NCBI RefSeq assembly: GCF_949628215.1
Contig: NC_134280.1
Location: forward strand, 49,006,621 to 49,070,620
Origin: Phalacrocorax aristotelis
Lineage: Eukaryota > Chordata > Aves > Suliformes > Phalacrocoracidae
Length of the DNA: 64,000 nucleotides
Direction of reading: 5' to 3'
Shown here: piece by piece, positions 34,601-49,600 of the stretch
Numbering within the stretch: the first letter of the stretch is position 1
Layout: each line of letters opens with the position of its first letter
Program-made: the position numbers and the translations under genes
Notes under the pieces: generated by a model
Database searches by the model: none
What the model was told of the DNA's origin: nothing
The model's input: only the letters and a program-made list of their open reading frames with translations

Positions 34601-37600
34601 ATACTAAAATTAGACCCACATTTAGTCAGCATTCACATGGCATGTTTTGTAAGTAGGCAAATAATCGATAGCAGTTTATCCCCAGCGTATATTTTAGTTT
34701 GGTGAAACCAGACTTTAACTCTTCTCCTCCCGTCTATTCTGTTATAGTTAAGCTGCTACTTTCTGTCCCAGAAACAGCAGCACTTTACTATACTCTTCTT
34801 GCCACCATGATCTTCTGAGATGATTTGCTTGATGCTAAAACAGACACTGTGCTTCAGATACAGCTGAATGTGAAACACTGTAATAGACAGCAGAAGAATT
34901 AACCAAGCGACAGAAAAGGCCAGTTTTAAAAATTACCGAAACTCTGCTGCAACTCCTCTTGCAGCAGTCTTACCCACCAACCAGGACAACGCTAGCACTT
35001 TACTGGTGGACTTAGAGACCTAACTGTTTAAGAATCCGAGTGCCTTTTATAACCTAGACCTTCATGTGTGTGAATCCCCGACCATAAAATTTCAGAGAAT
35101 TTGCTACAGAGCAGGGAGGATGAAGGTGGTGGTGGTGCAAAATAAACTGAAGAGATTAAAGAACAAAGTGCTCAGATTTTATCTGATTTGCCATAGAAAT
35201 TAACCAGCTTCACGGGAGCACAGGAATAGTCCAGTATCCTGCTGTCACAGCAAAACGGGTAGGAGTCCAGTGAAATGTGTGTTGGAAGCACATGTAACAG
35301 AGCTGGTGGCACTCAGTGGAAGACGATAGAATTCTTCATCCTCCCCACCAGCAAGCATTTCTCCTGAAGTTGTAGCTCTAAGCACTAGGACTGGAGAGGC
35401 TTGCGTGGGCAGTTACAGGAGGCCAGGTGTTGTGAAACTAACACAAGAAGAGGAAAGGCAGTTTGGTTGCCACCTATTAAGGCTACTCAGTCTTCAGCTT
35501 GACTGAGGAAACAGGCCTGGCTTTTGACTTCTGAATTTGCTAATGCTGTTAAGACTTCATAGTCTCTGCTCTTATTTTCTCCCCACAACAGTAGCGAAGA
35601 CATTCTAAAGACGTTAAGACAATGCTTTCTAATGCCAAGGGGGAAGGCTGCAAGAAACTGCACAGACGAGCTGAGGTGCTTCCCTCCATGGAAGTTTTAA
35701 AGAAATGGCTTGCATATGACTGACCAGGTAGTGAACAAGACAGATGGACAGTGAGGAATTTCTTAATGTTTATTCTCTTTCAAGGGAGGGATGACCTGAG
35801 CCTTTCGAAGAAAAAATATCCACAGATTATTTTTGTGCAACAAAACTAAAGTCTTTTATGATAAGAATAAGGTAAAAATTAGATTAAACTCTGAACATTC
35901 ATTCATTGCTTTACTTTTCTCCCTTTATTTTCTTGGCCACAAAAGGCAGTCTCTTAACTGCATAGTTTAACTAGAAATTTTATTTTATTTCTGTTTTGGT
36001 GTGTTATGGCCAGGAACATAAACTGGGAGGAGTTTCTAAGGGATTTTTTGCAAGCAAACTCAAATCAGCAGTGATGTTGGGTTAAATACACAGTGGGAAT
36101 AGGGCGAGTGGTTTATCTTCTTCCCTATTTTAGGGAAAAAATTTAAAAATGGTTTCTTAGACAACTGGATCCCTCCAGCATACTCCATCCTTACAATGCA
36201 GGTGATGGCTGATTTACATGGGCAAAATAAGAAGGGTGGTAACAGAAGAGCAGGTGGGGACGCTGCCCTCTACAAAACCCCTCTGTGAGCTGTCCTGTCC
36301 CCTTTCACACGTGTCCCTGTTGCACTTCTCTCTCACTTTAAAACAATTTTAAGACACAGCAGCCTGGCAGGCTGAAGCCTTATGTGTATTCACAGCTGTG
36401 ATCAGACACCTTCAGTTGCATTTCTCAACAATCGTTCGTCTTGAAGGCTCCAGTCCAGAGCGCAGTTTGGCCTCCACAGCATCTGCTGAGAATGCAAGCG
36501 TACCCAAAGCCCAACAATTCATTTCCAAAAAGCTACTACAGGAAACCTACTGGGCTTCATCATCATTACGGGCTGCCCAGTGAGAGAAGAAACTGGTTCT
36601 GAGAAAGCAAAAAGGTGACAGAAAGAGGGACAGAGGAAAAGAAAGATTGATTAGAAGTGGGAGTTAAGGAAAAGAAGCCACCACCACAGCAGCACTTTGC
36701 AAACACCAAGATTATCTGCAGAAAAGCACTGCTGTGCTGTCAATGTTGCATAATGCAAACTCAAGTCCCTTCTTCCCTCCCACTCAGCACAGGGTGGAGC
36801 AGGGGCAAAAGGCCACCCTGGAAATACACACAAATAAATGACAGCTGAAATCAAAGTAATACTATGATTTTAAAGCATGTAAACTTTACAAGGCCAGTTT
36901 GTGTGAAAAATTTTTTAAACGACACTCCCTTGTTCAACTGGCTGAAATCCAGGATGGCTAGAAACTTCACTATGGGTCAGGCAGCTACCTTTCAAAGTAT
37001 CCCAGCAGCATGCAAAACAATCAAGTTCGTCAAAACTCAGCTTTTATGGGGGAATGTGGTCTACATTTAGCCTCAGGATCAGGTCTGCAAATCAATGCTG
37101 AACTGTATAACCATGTTCACTTGCATAAAAGGCATTTAACTGCCCAATAACCACAGGAACAAAAACCCTGAGCCATAGTTTGCCTGAAGTGATGCCGTGA
37201 CTTTGTTACAGGCGCAATTGTCTAAGTCCCAACAAGTCCTTCTACGGCAAGACCATTTTTTTCCCTGTGCTGCTAAGGTGTAGTACAAGACAGGTTGTAT
37301 GTCTCCAGCTTGCTACAATTTGCATTAAAGCAAAGGCTAAAGCTTATAAAAACAGAGGGATACGGGAGCTTGCTTCACTTGTTCTATTTAAATCTTCTTG
37401 ACTATCAAATCAGTATCCCTATGCCGTTTCTTAGCCAGCCAATCTTTTCTGTCTGGCCATGTGTATAAGCAGAGCTCCTGGATTATGTGTGAAGAAGTTT
37501 TCCTCTATAAGCATCCTCTTCCTGAAGTGCAATGCCAGTTCTCTCACCTAGACCATTTATCCACAATTTAAATACAGATTTTTTTTTTCAATTTTTTTTT

Positions 37601-40600
37601 TTTTAAACAGAGCCCTCAGAGGGAAGACTCCATGCAAAAAAACTCTGTAATCCCTCAGAATGAGCATCTGACGGTTTTGCTGTTTGCAAAGGCTGGCTGA
37701 TGCATCAGTGAGTGTGGGAATCCAGGCAGCAGAAGCAGGCTAGCAAGAAGGGACCGAGAGCAGGCAGAAAGGACCAGGTGCAGTCTCTCACCGGGCTGAG
37801 AGCAGTATGTCAGGCATGGACCATAGAGTTTTAAAAAACAGCCCATCTCCAGAGAGAGGGGGGATATCTGTGTGAGTGTGTGTGCATGCAGTGGTGGGCA
37901 GTAATAATTCACTCAGTCATGGAAAATAAAAAGCCTGTCACAAAAAAAACTACATTCATGAACATATTAATCAGGACCTTCTCAAGGGTGTTTTAGCCTT
38001 TGCCTTCTGTCTCATGGAGTTATGCACTGTCTCCTTTTCTAGCACAGACGTGCACTGCTTCATGTTAACCAACCTGTGTAACCCAACAGGAGTTTCTATA
38101 CAATGCACATGTCTTACCAAGCAAGCAGGTGCTGCCAGAGAAGCTGTGATCCTCACACAAACCCAAGTATGGCGATATCACCTGCTTCACCAGTTCTTCC
38201 AGCTGCAGGTAGCCCTCACTGGGGCCAGTAGGCTCATGGACACTCTGAAATTCAAACATAAAAAGTCAACGTTACCCTTACATAGTTTTGAGTAAGATTT
38301 TTGAGTAAAGCCTGGGTCTGTCAAATATCTCTGAATTGGAATATCCCAACCATATACCAGTAGACCATTTGGAGAAGCACAGCTGATAAGCCCAAATGGA
38401 GGTTTGGGTGCTGCTCAGGTCAACCCCCTTGTTCAAGTCATAGCCATAACCCTACAGACACTGAGCAGCCAGCTGTCCTTTTTTCTGATCAAGGGATAGG
38501 AAGGTACAAGGTACACTCACACTGAGGATTTGCACAGTGTAACTACAGCAATGTAATTATACCAGGGCAGTTTAACCAGGAAGCGCCTCTTTGTAGAAAA
38601 CCCTTAATACACCTTGGGCAAAGCACTGCGCTTTTCCTAGGTAGGACTGCAGGAAAAGCACCCTCTGTAGTTCAGCTCACAGCTGTAAAGATGGTAGATA
38701 ACACTAACCAATTTAAAGTAATTTCAGAAACCGTTCACAGACTTAACTTCTTGCAAAGCCTCAATAAACTTTTTTTTTCTGAAGCGCATCACTTCGAGGC
38801 CCTCAAGATTCTTTATTAAAATATTTCAGGGAGATCAAACTAGCACTTTAGTATCTCCTACTATTACAGTCTGGGTCACTGGGAACATCAGAACAGTGAG
38901 AACTCGTATAGAACTCGTATATCGTTGGAACTCTTACCAACTTAGCTACTTAGGAATTTTGATTGTACTTCTGAAAGTTTCATTCCATGCCACTCACTAT
39001 TATAAGGTATATTGATGAAGAAATAAAAGTGAGGGGAACCCAAACAACCACCTGTGATGTGGTATTTTGCAGGACTGTCAGGTTGGGCAATATAAAAAGA
39101 TAAAACAGCTGGTATAATTGGCTGTATTTGGCATGCTTGGAAAATATTCTCTTGAGGTCTGGATAAACAGAATAGTCCTCACAGAAGATCTGGGTTTCTT
39201 GGGAAAGGCCTTTGCAAGATATATAGCATTTTGCCTGAAAAAGCAGTATTCAAAGTAAATACTTCAAATATAAGAGGCATTCCTCCTCTCATGGGCGCTA
39301 CTCAGCATCCCAGCCAACAGCTACAGCTCGTTCATATTCCACAATCTGCTGTGATGGATACGCAACCTGTCATTGCAAAGCTGAGAAACCAGGAGAACTA
39401 GAGCGCAAAGAGGCATTCAGAGAAGCTGGGAGATTAAAATTTACGTGAAAAGAGTCCTGAGACTCGTTCCTAGCTGGGGATGAGAGGTAACAAGAAAAAT
39501 ACAAACACCAAAGAGCAGAACCTGGCCCTTTCACGGCAACATCCTTACCTGTTCCTGGGAAAGCTCAGGACATTCAAATTCAGCTCCCATTTCTACGTTT
39601 ACCACTCCCAAATAAGCACACATCACTTCCCCTTCATCATACCCTCTTCCCTCCTCACTCTCCTTTCCAGGGTTTGTTCAATGAGGTTGAGATAGCCAAG
39701 TGGAGTCAGACGAAGAAGAGCAGAGGCTCCCCACCTGCAGAATTAACAGCATCTGGATAATGGAAGCTGGGAGCTTTGTCTGGACCAGAGGAAGAATTTC
39801 TTCCAACTTTACTTTTAGCAAGACCAAGTCTCTGAAGCCAAGAAGAGCAATCTGACGGATAGTCAACTCCTGACCCTAAAAACCACAGAAGGCAAAATCC
39901 AAAAGTTGGTAAAGGGACATGTGAGCATCACAACGACACATGTACGCACAGTGACAGAAAGGTCTATCCTGCCCGTTGCTGCTGTGGCAAAGCACCCCCA
40001 GCTGCTCAGGTTGAGGATTCATGGTACTCTTTGGTCACTTCCCTGTTGGTTTCTGTCCCACAAAAATGATGACATGAGTAACACCTCATCTGAGGTGCCA
40101 CTAGCTTTAGAGTGAAGCCAAAACTGGGCCTATATTTCACCAAAAGACTATGCATTCATGAAAATCAACTGCCATAAAATTTGGTCACAAACATCCAAAG
40201 CCCAGGATAGACGCAGCTTGTGCTTTTGCCACTCATAGCTGAGAAGCCAAAGAAAGTTTGGTAGGGAAAGAGGTTGGTACAGAATATTCCTTAACTAAGC
40301 CTACCTCTGGTCTGTGTTGGATCCTCTTTTTGCTCAACATCTGCACTTTAGGCCTTGCTGATATGACAATAATCCACAATTCAGTCCATTACAGATTTTA
40401 GGATTTAAACTAGAGCAAAGCTAGTGAGGCTGCTAGTACCAAACGCCATTTTAAAAAGCAACAGCTTGATTTCCACCACAAGGCGCTCCATGTCCGCCCA
40501 GTTACTTTTTTACATCAACAGCACAAGTGAGCAGACTTAACAGATGAAGATGTTGTAATATTTCTCAGCACATGTAAATACAGTTGGACTCCATTTGGAA

Positions 40601-43600
40601 TCCTGGTGTTGCTGCCTTTCCCTCTGCTATAGTTAACGTCCACACGAGTTTCTCTTGCCCCACTGCAGCTTAACAGCAAAAATCTTCCTCCCAGCCCTGC
40701 CCAGCACATTCCAGCCTGAAGAGTTTCCCTTGTTCTTCCCAGCACGTTAATCTCTGCCCCAGGGTCTGTTTGGGAACCATTTTATGGTCTCCATAACACG
40801 CTCAACATGGCAAATATTTAGCTGGAAGGAATTAACAGCAGTTAATCATTAATTAATAATAGGTTTAATGTCATAATTCACAGCATCATCAATATGTAAA
40901 TACAAATTAAAGCCAGTAGGCTGGAGGGCAGCTTGGCCATAATGAAAACACTTTGCTGTTTTAAACCATCGCTGCGTGTTTAGAAACATGGAGGTGTAAA
41001 AAAGACCAGTACATATCTCTGAACTGTATTTCAGCAGTTGCACATTTTTTATATATATCATGCAGTTTAGTCCCATTAACTTCATACCCCATTTCAAAAT
41101 GCAAATATTTGGCGTGCCAAACAAAACAAGATTTGCTATTCTTTTTCCACACCAAGTAGTTACATCAACAGCTGCAACTATACAAAAGCCAGTGACCTGT
41201 TTACATAGTTTCCCTCTGTACAGCAATTTAACCAACTTGGCTGCTTAAAGGTCATATTTCTGCAACAGCTATTAGCCTCGGGTTTAAACTGAGCTGAGAT
41301 AGGAAGTTACTTCTAGTTACTACCTTCAGAAACATACGCTCACACATTTGGCTGGCTGACTTTCATTCTGACTGAATGGGCAGTTGCTGGGACCAGAGGA
41401 GAGCACAACTAAATAATCATGGTGACATTTGCAGCAAAGGATGGGGAACCAACAACAAATTGACTTTCCCATCTACCAGAGTAGCACATGAAGAACTGTG
41501 ACTTGGGGAAAGAGATTTGCTGGACGAACTCTCTTCCCATGTGGTGTGGTGCACACCATATAAATAGGTACATACAGTTCCCTGACTGTGGGAAGAGCCC
41601 AGTCTTGTTATTAGGGCACTGGCCTGGGATTAGAGCAATTTCTTATTTCTTGCTGCACCGGCAACTCTTTCTGTTGTAGCCTAGGGCAGCTTACTCAGAG
41701 TAATATTCTTGTATGTACTTAGGCGGTTTAAATCCATACATTTGTGTAGGTCTCAGGTACCTACAAAGCTTTAAATATGCTGTCTGTTACCTTTCAGTTC
41801 CTCATCCATAAAATGGGAATACTTCCCTAACTTCACAGCTTCTATGAAATATTTTTCAGTGGCTCAGATATTGTGACAAATACAGTAAGAAAGTTAGGCT
41901 TTCAAAGAATCTCAACATCCCATAGTCATGCTTTCACCACTACCACCAAGTTACTTCCAAAAGCTGCGCCCACTGTGCAGTAACTTTTGTTCAGTTTCTC
42001 ATTAGAGACATTTAATAGCAGGGGAGTAGATTTTTCTGATAAGTGGCAGAATTATTAGCATCAGTGGGTATGACACACAGTTAGCTCAGTTGCTCTACAG
42101 TGCACAGAGAGCTGCAGTCCAGACAAACCCCTGCTTACATACATTAGGTCACTCCCTGACTGAGAATTAGTTGCAAAAGGAGAGAAAGGGAGGATATTAA
42201 AATTGCAGTTTTACCTGCCAAACACCTACCTTTAAGCATCTGTAGCAAGGAAAGAATAAAAATAAACACAGTAGAAAGGTTAGTGTCTGTCTTTACAGAA
42301 GTCCTTTCTCTTTTAGGAAATGCCAGCTTTAATAGGATTAGAGGAAAAGGGCAACCTTTGAGATTTACCTGCTGCCTTTCAAACAATACAAGGGAAAAAT
42401 AATTTTAAAAGGCTCTGGAAAGTATGCCTTGTGGAAGGGGCAAAAGTCAAGAGGAGGAGGCTAGCATTTCCAAGAACATCAGTTTCCTCATGAAGTACAG
42501 TCTTCTTTTCCTATGATGGAAGAGAAGATCAAAATAGGCTGGGGAGGTAATTAGACTGCTCATATGGAAACCCTGCATAACTACATTAAAAAAATGATAC
42601 AGCTCAACAATTCTGATGGGGTACTCAGCTTTCAACATACCCGGTGTAAACAGGCCTTGTATAGAGTTGTTCATTCATCCTCTATCCATAGATTTACTTA
42701 TCCCCTTATCAAAGCTTAAAAAAACCCAACAGAAGATTTTCCAAAGGCTCAACTGGGACATAAGCCCTCCAAAAGTAGTTAGGGCAAGTTGAAGGCATTT
42801 GGTCCTGATCTAGTCTTCAGGTTTGTCCCTCTGAAGACAAGTTATCAGTGTTGTCATCTGCACCAACAGAGTCCCAGGTATTTAGAAATGGAAGAATTAG
42901 AAATACAAATGGCCCAGAGCTTCAGTCTACACAAGGTGTGGTCCATAGTTTCAGTGTTCAAGCTTAGCTAAGAGCAGACAGAGGGTAGACAAATGGGAAT
43001 AAATTCAGCCCAAAACACTGTGCTTGCCCAGTAGATTTTAGCAATCCCTCTTACACAGTTCATGCTGACTGGGGCAAACTCTACGTCCTCCCAGATTTAG
43101 TTTAAAGGTTTTGAGACCTGTTTAGCCACTGGCCAAACAGTGCTGCGGAAACAGAAGAGAAGTTTCCGTGTGCCGTTAGCAGATATTGCCGTTGTATTGC
43201 CTCCCCTGACTGAAGAATGAATTGTAATGAGGATTACCTGGACCGGGTAAAATATTGCCTGGAGTGTAGGAAGAGTCTCTGTAAAATAGTGATCCCAGAT
43301 TTCAGACAGGACATCAATGCGATCCTCACCTATGAAAACAGAGATTGGGAGCAAGAGTTTTAGAGACAGGGACACTAAATGAAGTTGGATTTTCCCACTA
43401 CTCTCCAATTCCCCAAATAAGAGATACAAACCCACCCTTCACATTCATTTTCCATCCAAAGCTGGACATAACTCAGCTAAGCTTCACCTTAACTGACAGA
43501 GACACAAGGCTGTGACCATAGATTGCTCTGTCACTTACTGCAAAGACGACAGCTCTGTGCAAAACGCGAGACCAATTCCAACAAAAGAGTGAAGCCCCTT

Positions 43601-46600
43601 TTCAACCAGAGGCTTTAACTCCACAGCAAAGGATTGTGCAGTCTCACAGTTCACAGTTAGCATGCTCGACTAGTGTGGGAGCACAGCCGCACATGAGCAG
43701 CCGAATCCGAAAACCAGCAGGTCCCAGCCAACATCAGCTGTTCTGCAGCAGCTCAGGCAGGGAGAGCATGTAAAAGAGCTGAGCCCTCTCCAGCAACCCC
43801 CCACTCCCAAGCACAGACACAGTCTGGACCCTGAGAAGCCACAAAGCTAGAGCTCTTCTCAAATGTGGCACTTGGGAAAGTTCCTAAATGAAATCCACTT
43901 GTGGCCACCCCTCATATGACTCGGACTCAAACAAATATCCCCAAATGTAAGTGAGTATTTAAAATGAAGGCAGACTAAGTTATGCAATTTGTGATTCCCA
44001 TAACAGGAATACAACTGTGGTCAAAAGCCTGTTATTAACAAAAAAATGCTTTACTGAACATAATCATTTGAATAGACATTCTAAATTATGCTCATAGACT
44101 TGACTTACAGACCTGTGTGTTCCTCAGCATTTGGGCCCAAAGCCTCTAAGTTTTTTAGAAGATTTTTCCCATCCCAAAGGTCAAAGGTTTGCAATGTTTT
44201 TTCAAGTTTTAGATATATTCCTCAGAAATTTCAGGTGCAAATACAGACCCAGTTTTAGTAACACAAGTTTCTGACAAAAGTGTTTTCCAGGATACCTTCC
44301 ACGGAGCCTCAGCTGGAGCTCACAAGCAGTCAAGACTCAAGGAACAGTAATGGAAGGCAGCTGCTTGAGACAGTTTTGAAGGCTTAGCCTCAATGTGACT
44401 AAAGGCCCTACACGAGGAACTGGAACACATGTAAAATTGCAACTCAAAGGAGCTTTATCACTGTGTACTGAAGGGCTTTCCCCATCTGGAGACTTCCACA
44501 TGGGCTTTCACTGTGTTTTTTGCCCATAGGCTGTGCTGCTTAGGACAAGGCCAGAGAGCAGAAAGCCAGCAGGACCAGACCCTGCAGATGCTTCCTTTTG
44601 AGCAGAGAGCCCACCAACAACTGTAGGAGGGTTTAGAGAGAGGCTTTATCGTGTCTGGTATGACACCGGCTTCAAAACTGGAACTGCAGGCAGACGAGCA
44701 CCTACCTAACACCCTCATAACAGCTACCCATTACCAGAAACTCCTAACTGTAACTGAAAAAGACAAGAAGAAACAGACTAATTGAATGTTTAAAATTTTC
44801 CCTCCTCTGCCTCCTCCCCAGGACTGCAACGCTTCAGTGTGTGGAGCCAGAATGAAATGTCATAGATCAATTCTCCTTCTGAAGGGGAAGGGGGAATGGT
44901 TTGTTTCTTCAAAAAGGCATTGAAAGATATTCTGACAGACTGTGCGAAGAAAAATCACATTAAAATAAGAGGCTGTGATTTGAAAAACAGACATAGTAAA
45001 ACACTGCCATGCCCTGCAGCAGGAACATTATTCCATCTCTGGAATACTGGGACAGTAGAAATTTTCCAGGAAGATAGAGCTAACTGAGAAACGTGTACAA
45101 GAAGTTCTTGTTGCTGTGACCACAAGACCTGCAACAAGTCTACACATTATGAAAGAAAGGTGCCCATAAGTCACTTTCTGCAGAGATGCCAGCCTGCACA
45201 GGCAAAGTGGCTCCAGTGTCACAGCTGGGCAGCTCTCAGCTTATTACAGACTGGAACTCAATTTTCATAATGCTGAAACACATATTGGAATAGTTTTGTA
45301 TGAATACAGGAAACAAAACCAATGATAAGCTGCACAGCACTCGTTCTGAAGAGCTGGCAGCAGCAGGGCAGGTACTCACATTTGGGAAAATGCATGAGTC
45401 TGCCTTTTTTCCTCCCTTACAGGGCCAGCGCTGAAAAAGCAGGCACCAAGCAGGAGGCTGGCAACTGCACAGCTCCTTCAGGGTCCTATTCCTACAGCCT
45501 GCTGACTGGGTGGAAAAGTGACTTGGTGAAAAACAGTGCAGAGGAATCCAACACCAACAATGATGCGAGATTGTGTCTATTGGCATTTAACGACCCAGAT
45601 ACAGCAGGTTGGTGACTAGCAAGGGATCTTCTCTACAAGCTACAAAACTGGGTCAAATCAAACAGCAGCCTAGTTTTGAATAAAGACGTGTGCTCTAGAT
45701 AGCTCGCTCTGCTTGAGCAAGCTGTTAATAAATGTGACTAACTCCCCACACATCCAACACTGAGTCGCTGCGTCACGCTGGCCTTCGTCCACAGGCTCTG
45801 TGGTAGCAAGCGTCTGTACCCCATGGTTTGAGCAGAACTTCATGTGTGATCAACTTCTTTCCTGAAGGATTTCATTCCCACCCAAGTGACTGCTTTTACT
45901 TTAAATTTACACAAACCTTTTCTTTAAATTTACACAAAGCCTATTAGTTTAGCTCTCAAAAGCATGATACAGTAACCAAAATCTTGCTTAAGTGGAGCTG
46001 CAAATCACATGGGGAAATAAAAGGCAGAAGGCAGCTCTCAGCAGTTTTGCAACAGGATCCATGTCCAGCCCAGAACAGCTTTGAGCCCAGGTTCAACTGC
46101 TACACAAGACCCAGACTCCTGCTCTCCCAATGAAGAAGTGGCTGGTGGGAGTGCTGCAGCTACATGGCTATTCAAACAGCCCGCCATCCCTTAAGCCTCG
46201 CCGATGCAACCTGGCTCCCGAGAGGTTGTGTGACACCCTAACCCTAAGACAGTACCAGCAAGGGCTGTACGCTTTCCAGGAATGCAAATCATCTTGTGTG
46301 ACCTAACATCAAAGCCCAACTCCCTTCCAAAAGGGGTTTCTTGCTATACTTGCCTTCACAGAGCTTAACCTTCTCCTCTATAAACAGCAATCCTTTCGCA
46401 AGGAGCTGGTTCTGCCAAGAGAGAAAAGAGAGACACATGCATTTGCCTTTTCGGAGATTTAAAATAAACATGGAAGAATAATATTTTTTTTAGATGTTAT
46501 CCACTTTGCATGCAGTTATCTAAAGATTAGTCATATCATGGTACTTTCTCCCGGCACTGCCACCAGACCTGGTGTCACTGTGAGTGCTGAACATTCATTA

Positions 46601-49600
46601 ACCCTATCTTCTTCAGCCAGATATAAGAACACAACAGACACAGCAGAGAGTCGAGACACTTGCCAGAAGTGGGAAGGAAGGACCTGTCCCAGGTCACAGG
46701 GAAAAAGTGAAGAAAATAAAACGGTTCTTAACATAAGAGCGCAGCCACATAAGCTATACCTTAGCCATATGGTGGAGGTAATCAAAGGGCCAAATGCTAC
46801 CAAAACATTCCACTCCCTTCTTCCTTTGCACTAGCTCAGTGCTTGCCTGACTGCACAGTAAGCCAGTTCAGATCACTAACCCTTACTTCTCTGTGCCCAC
46901 CTGTCCTTCTTCTATGAGGCTATCTTTTTTGCTATATTGAGCAGTTGGATCATCTCAATATGCAGTCTCAAGCTGCAGAAGAAGCGGCAGGACCTAGTCT
47001 TTCTAGATAAAATTAACTATTATGGGCCAGGCAGATCAAGACATTGATGTGCCTGTTTGCAATTCAGGACACCTAAATATCTGGTAAGTTTTTTGTTCCC
47101 ATTTCCCCAAACATAAAAATGGTGCAAAAACACCACCTACCTTTTTGTTCTCCCAACAGCACTAGGAAAACCAGTTATTCTGAAAAGCTTTGAGAATCCC
47201 AGATAAAGGAGCAGCTATCACCACATAACACGCTATTACTGCACCCTAAAAGGTTCAGTCCTACCACAGAGATCATGTTGATAGGGAATAAAGCCTTCTG
47301 TCCCACTGAAAGGATTCAATATCAGGGTAGTGCACAATATTCAGAGACTTCTCTCTCTCAAGGTCATCTCCAGCTTTTGTTTTTAACAGGTAACTGGGTC
47401 AAAGTTGCACCTTTCAAGCTTCCATCAGCTGAGGAGGAAGGCACCTCATCTGAAGTGGCTCATCTGAATCTGACCAAAAAAAGCATCTTTTTTCACTCCC
47501 AATGGACACTGCCGGTACACTGCTGCCTGGACGCCACCATGGCCCCCTGAAGAGCTACCATACCACACACCTGCCCTTGCGCTGCTGCTCCGGACGATAG
47601 CCCTGCCTCCTGTAACCATATACCAGGCTGGCTCGTTCATGACACACACAAGCAGGTAACCATGTAAGCTACCCCAAGCAAAGAAAGCAGCACACCTCTG
47701 CATCCTCCCTACAACAGGAAGCAGTACTAATCTGGGGTACTGTTGAAGGGAATAAAAAGAAGGAAATATTGCTCTGACATTCTTCGCTTATACTTGAACT
47801 TCGTTTTCCAGAACAAAAGAAAAACTTGCCACTCGAGAGTCCTACTTGTTAGCATCAGACATCATTGAAACGTGTAGAAAAGGAAGGACTCTTCCTTAAG
47901 TAGTATCTAATCAAACAGACTCCATAAGTCTTTTGCAAGTAGGTTGAGGCTGAGGGACTGAAGAGACCACCATATATCCTATCAATAAGGAAACATCTCT
48001 GGATGCATTGTCCTGGTGGAGAATTTATATTCCAAAAGACGTCAGGTAGGAAAATACTGAAATTAATAAAATCAGGGTCTGAATTCAAGAAACTCCTTTT
48101 GCTTTGGAATCTCACTTTATGCAAGGTAAGCTCTGAGACCCTTTGGGGCTGGGAGGCACTGCAATACCAGAGAGAAATTTTTCCATTGGCATCTTTGTCA
48201 AGATTTCAGCAAAAGGGCCTGGAAGAAAGAACAAGCCATACAAGCTCACCAGTCACCTCCCATGCTATGGGTAGTAGGAGGAACTTCCATGAAAAAGCTT
48301 CATCTTAAGTCAAGATGAGACTGTATGGGCATTGTCTTCTTCATGGTGTGAAAGAAGTGTGGTGGTGTACAACAGAGAGGAAATGGGTACCTTTGCCTGG
48401 CTATTGTCCCATCTCGTGGATGCTTCACCCACATTAAAACATTAACTCATGTTTTGCTACAATGGCTTACTTGTCTTAAGTGAGCCAGATGTAAGTACTT
48501 TTGAGACACTGCTTTAAAAAAACAAAACCAAAAACCCCAAAATGAAAAAACAAACAAACCAACAAAAAGAAACCCAAAACCTGCATCCCCTAATGTGTAT
48601 CCAGAGTTCAGTCATGACATAAGGAGGAATGGCCACGCAATTCACCAGTGGTAAGCTCTGTTAGTGGCAATAACAGTTAAATATTGTATAGTGCATACAA
48701 GGGAAAAATAATTAATGGTCATGCTTGTAATTAAGGTAACCTGGCCCTGCTAGCAGGTGGCTTTTTTTCAGAATACAACCCAAAAAATATTTAGTATGGT
48801 CTTATTCACAGAATAATGTAGCATTTATGTTCCTTTTAAATTATTTACACAACAAAACCAGAGCATTTTAGGAGCGACACATGGGATGACGCTGTATTAT
48901 TTGAACCACCCATCCAAGTGACAAGGCTTTGACCTTTACTAGTTCTAGCAGGGTGCAAAAGCAATCCTATCCATACAGTACAGTCAAGCTATAAACAAAT
49001 TTCAACACACTGCTATTAACCCATCCTAGGAATTTCAGTACAGGAATCAGAGCTGACTTCAAGAGTCCTGTTTGCCAAAGGAACATGCTAAAATTGCTAT
49101 TCTGCACACAGGTTACTCTGCGGAGACAGGAACCCAAAGCATTTTTGCATGTGACCTTCTGAACCCACTCAGTGTTCAAATAACTCCCATTAACTGCAGT
49201 TGAAAAGCTGTGGATGCCAACAGGTAAAAAGCTGAGCTCTGACAATACTGCAGTCAGCAAAGCAGCTGCTTCCAGGCCACACACAGTGCACAGCTGCCCA
49301 GTTTAGGAGGGTATGCTTTGGTCCTTGCTGACTCCTTCCATGACACTGGTGCCCACCTGGGTTAGCAGGGGTGGAGGAACCTCCAGCAGGACATGCACTG
49401 CCAAAGGCCTGGTGACTCATGCCACTTCCATTACCTGTGGTATCTCACATTGCTTACAACAGCTTACTCAGTTTTAGCCAAAAAGTCACACATTTATTCT
49501 GAAAAAGGGTGCACTTTCTGCAGTTTTTTGGACTCTGGAATTCCCCCCAATAAAACAATTTAATATTTTTTCCTGCAGAAGCCTATTTTGTGATTTATTC

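Noticed and set aside
46344..46349. GT donor (GTATAG) for PRR5L exon 4
   Set aside because: Joining it to exon 5 produces an immediate stop codon. The GC donor keeps frame and conserved residues.
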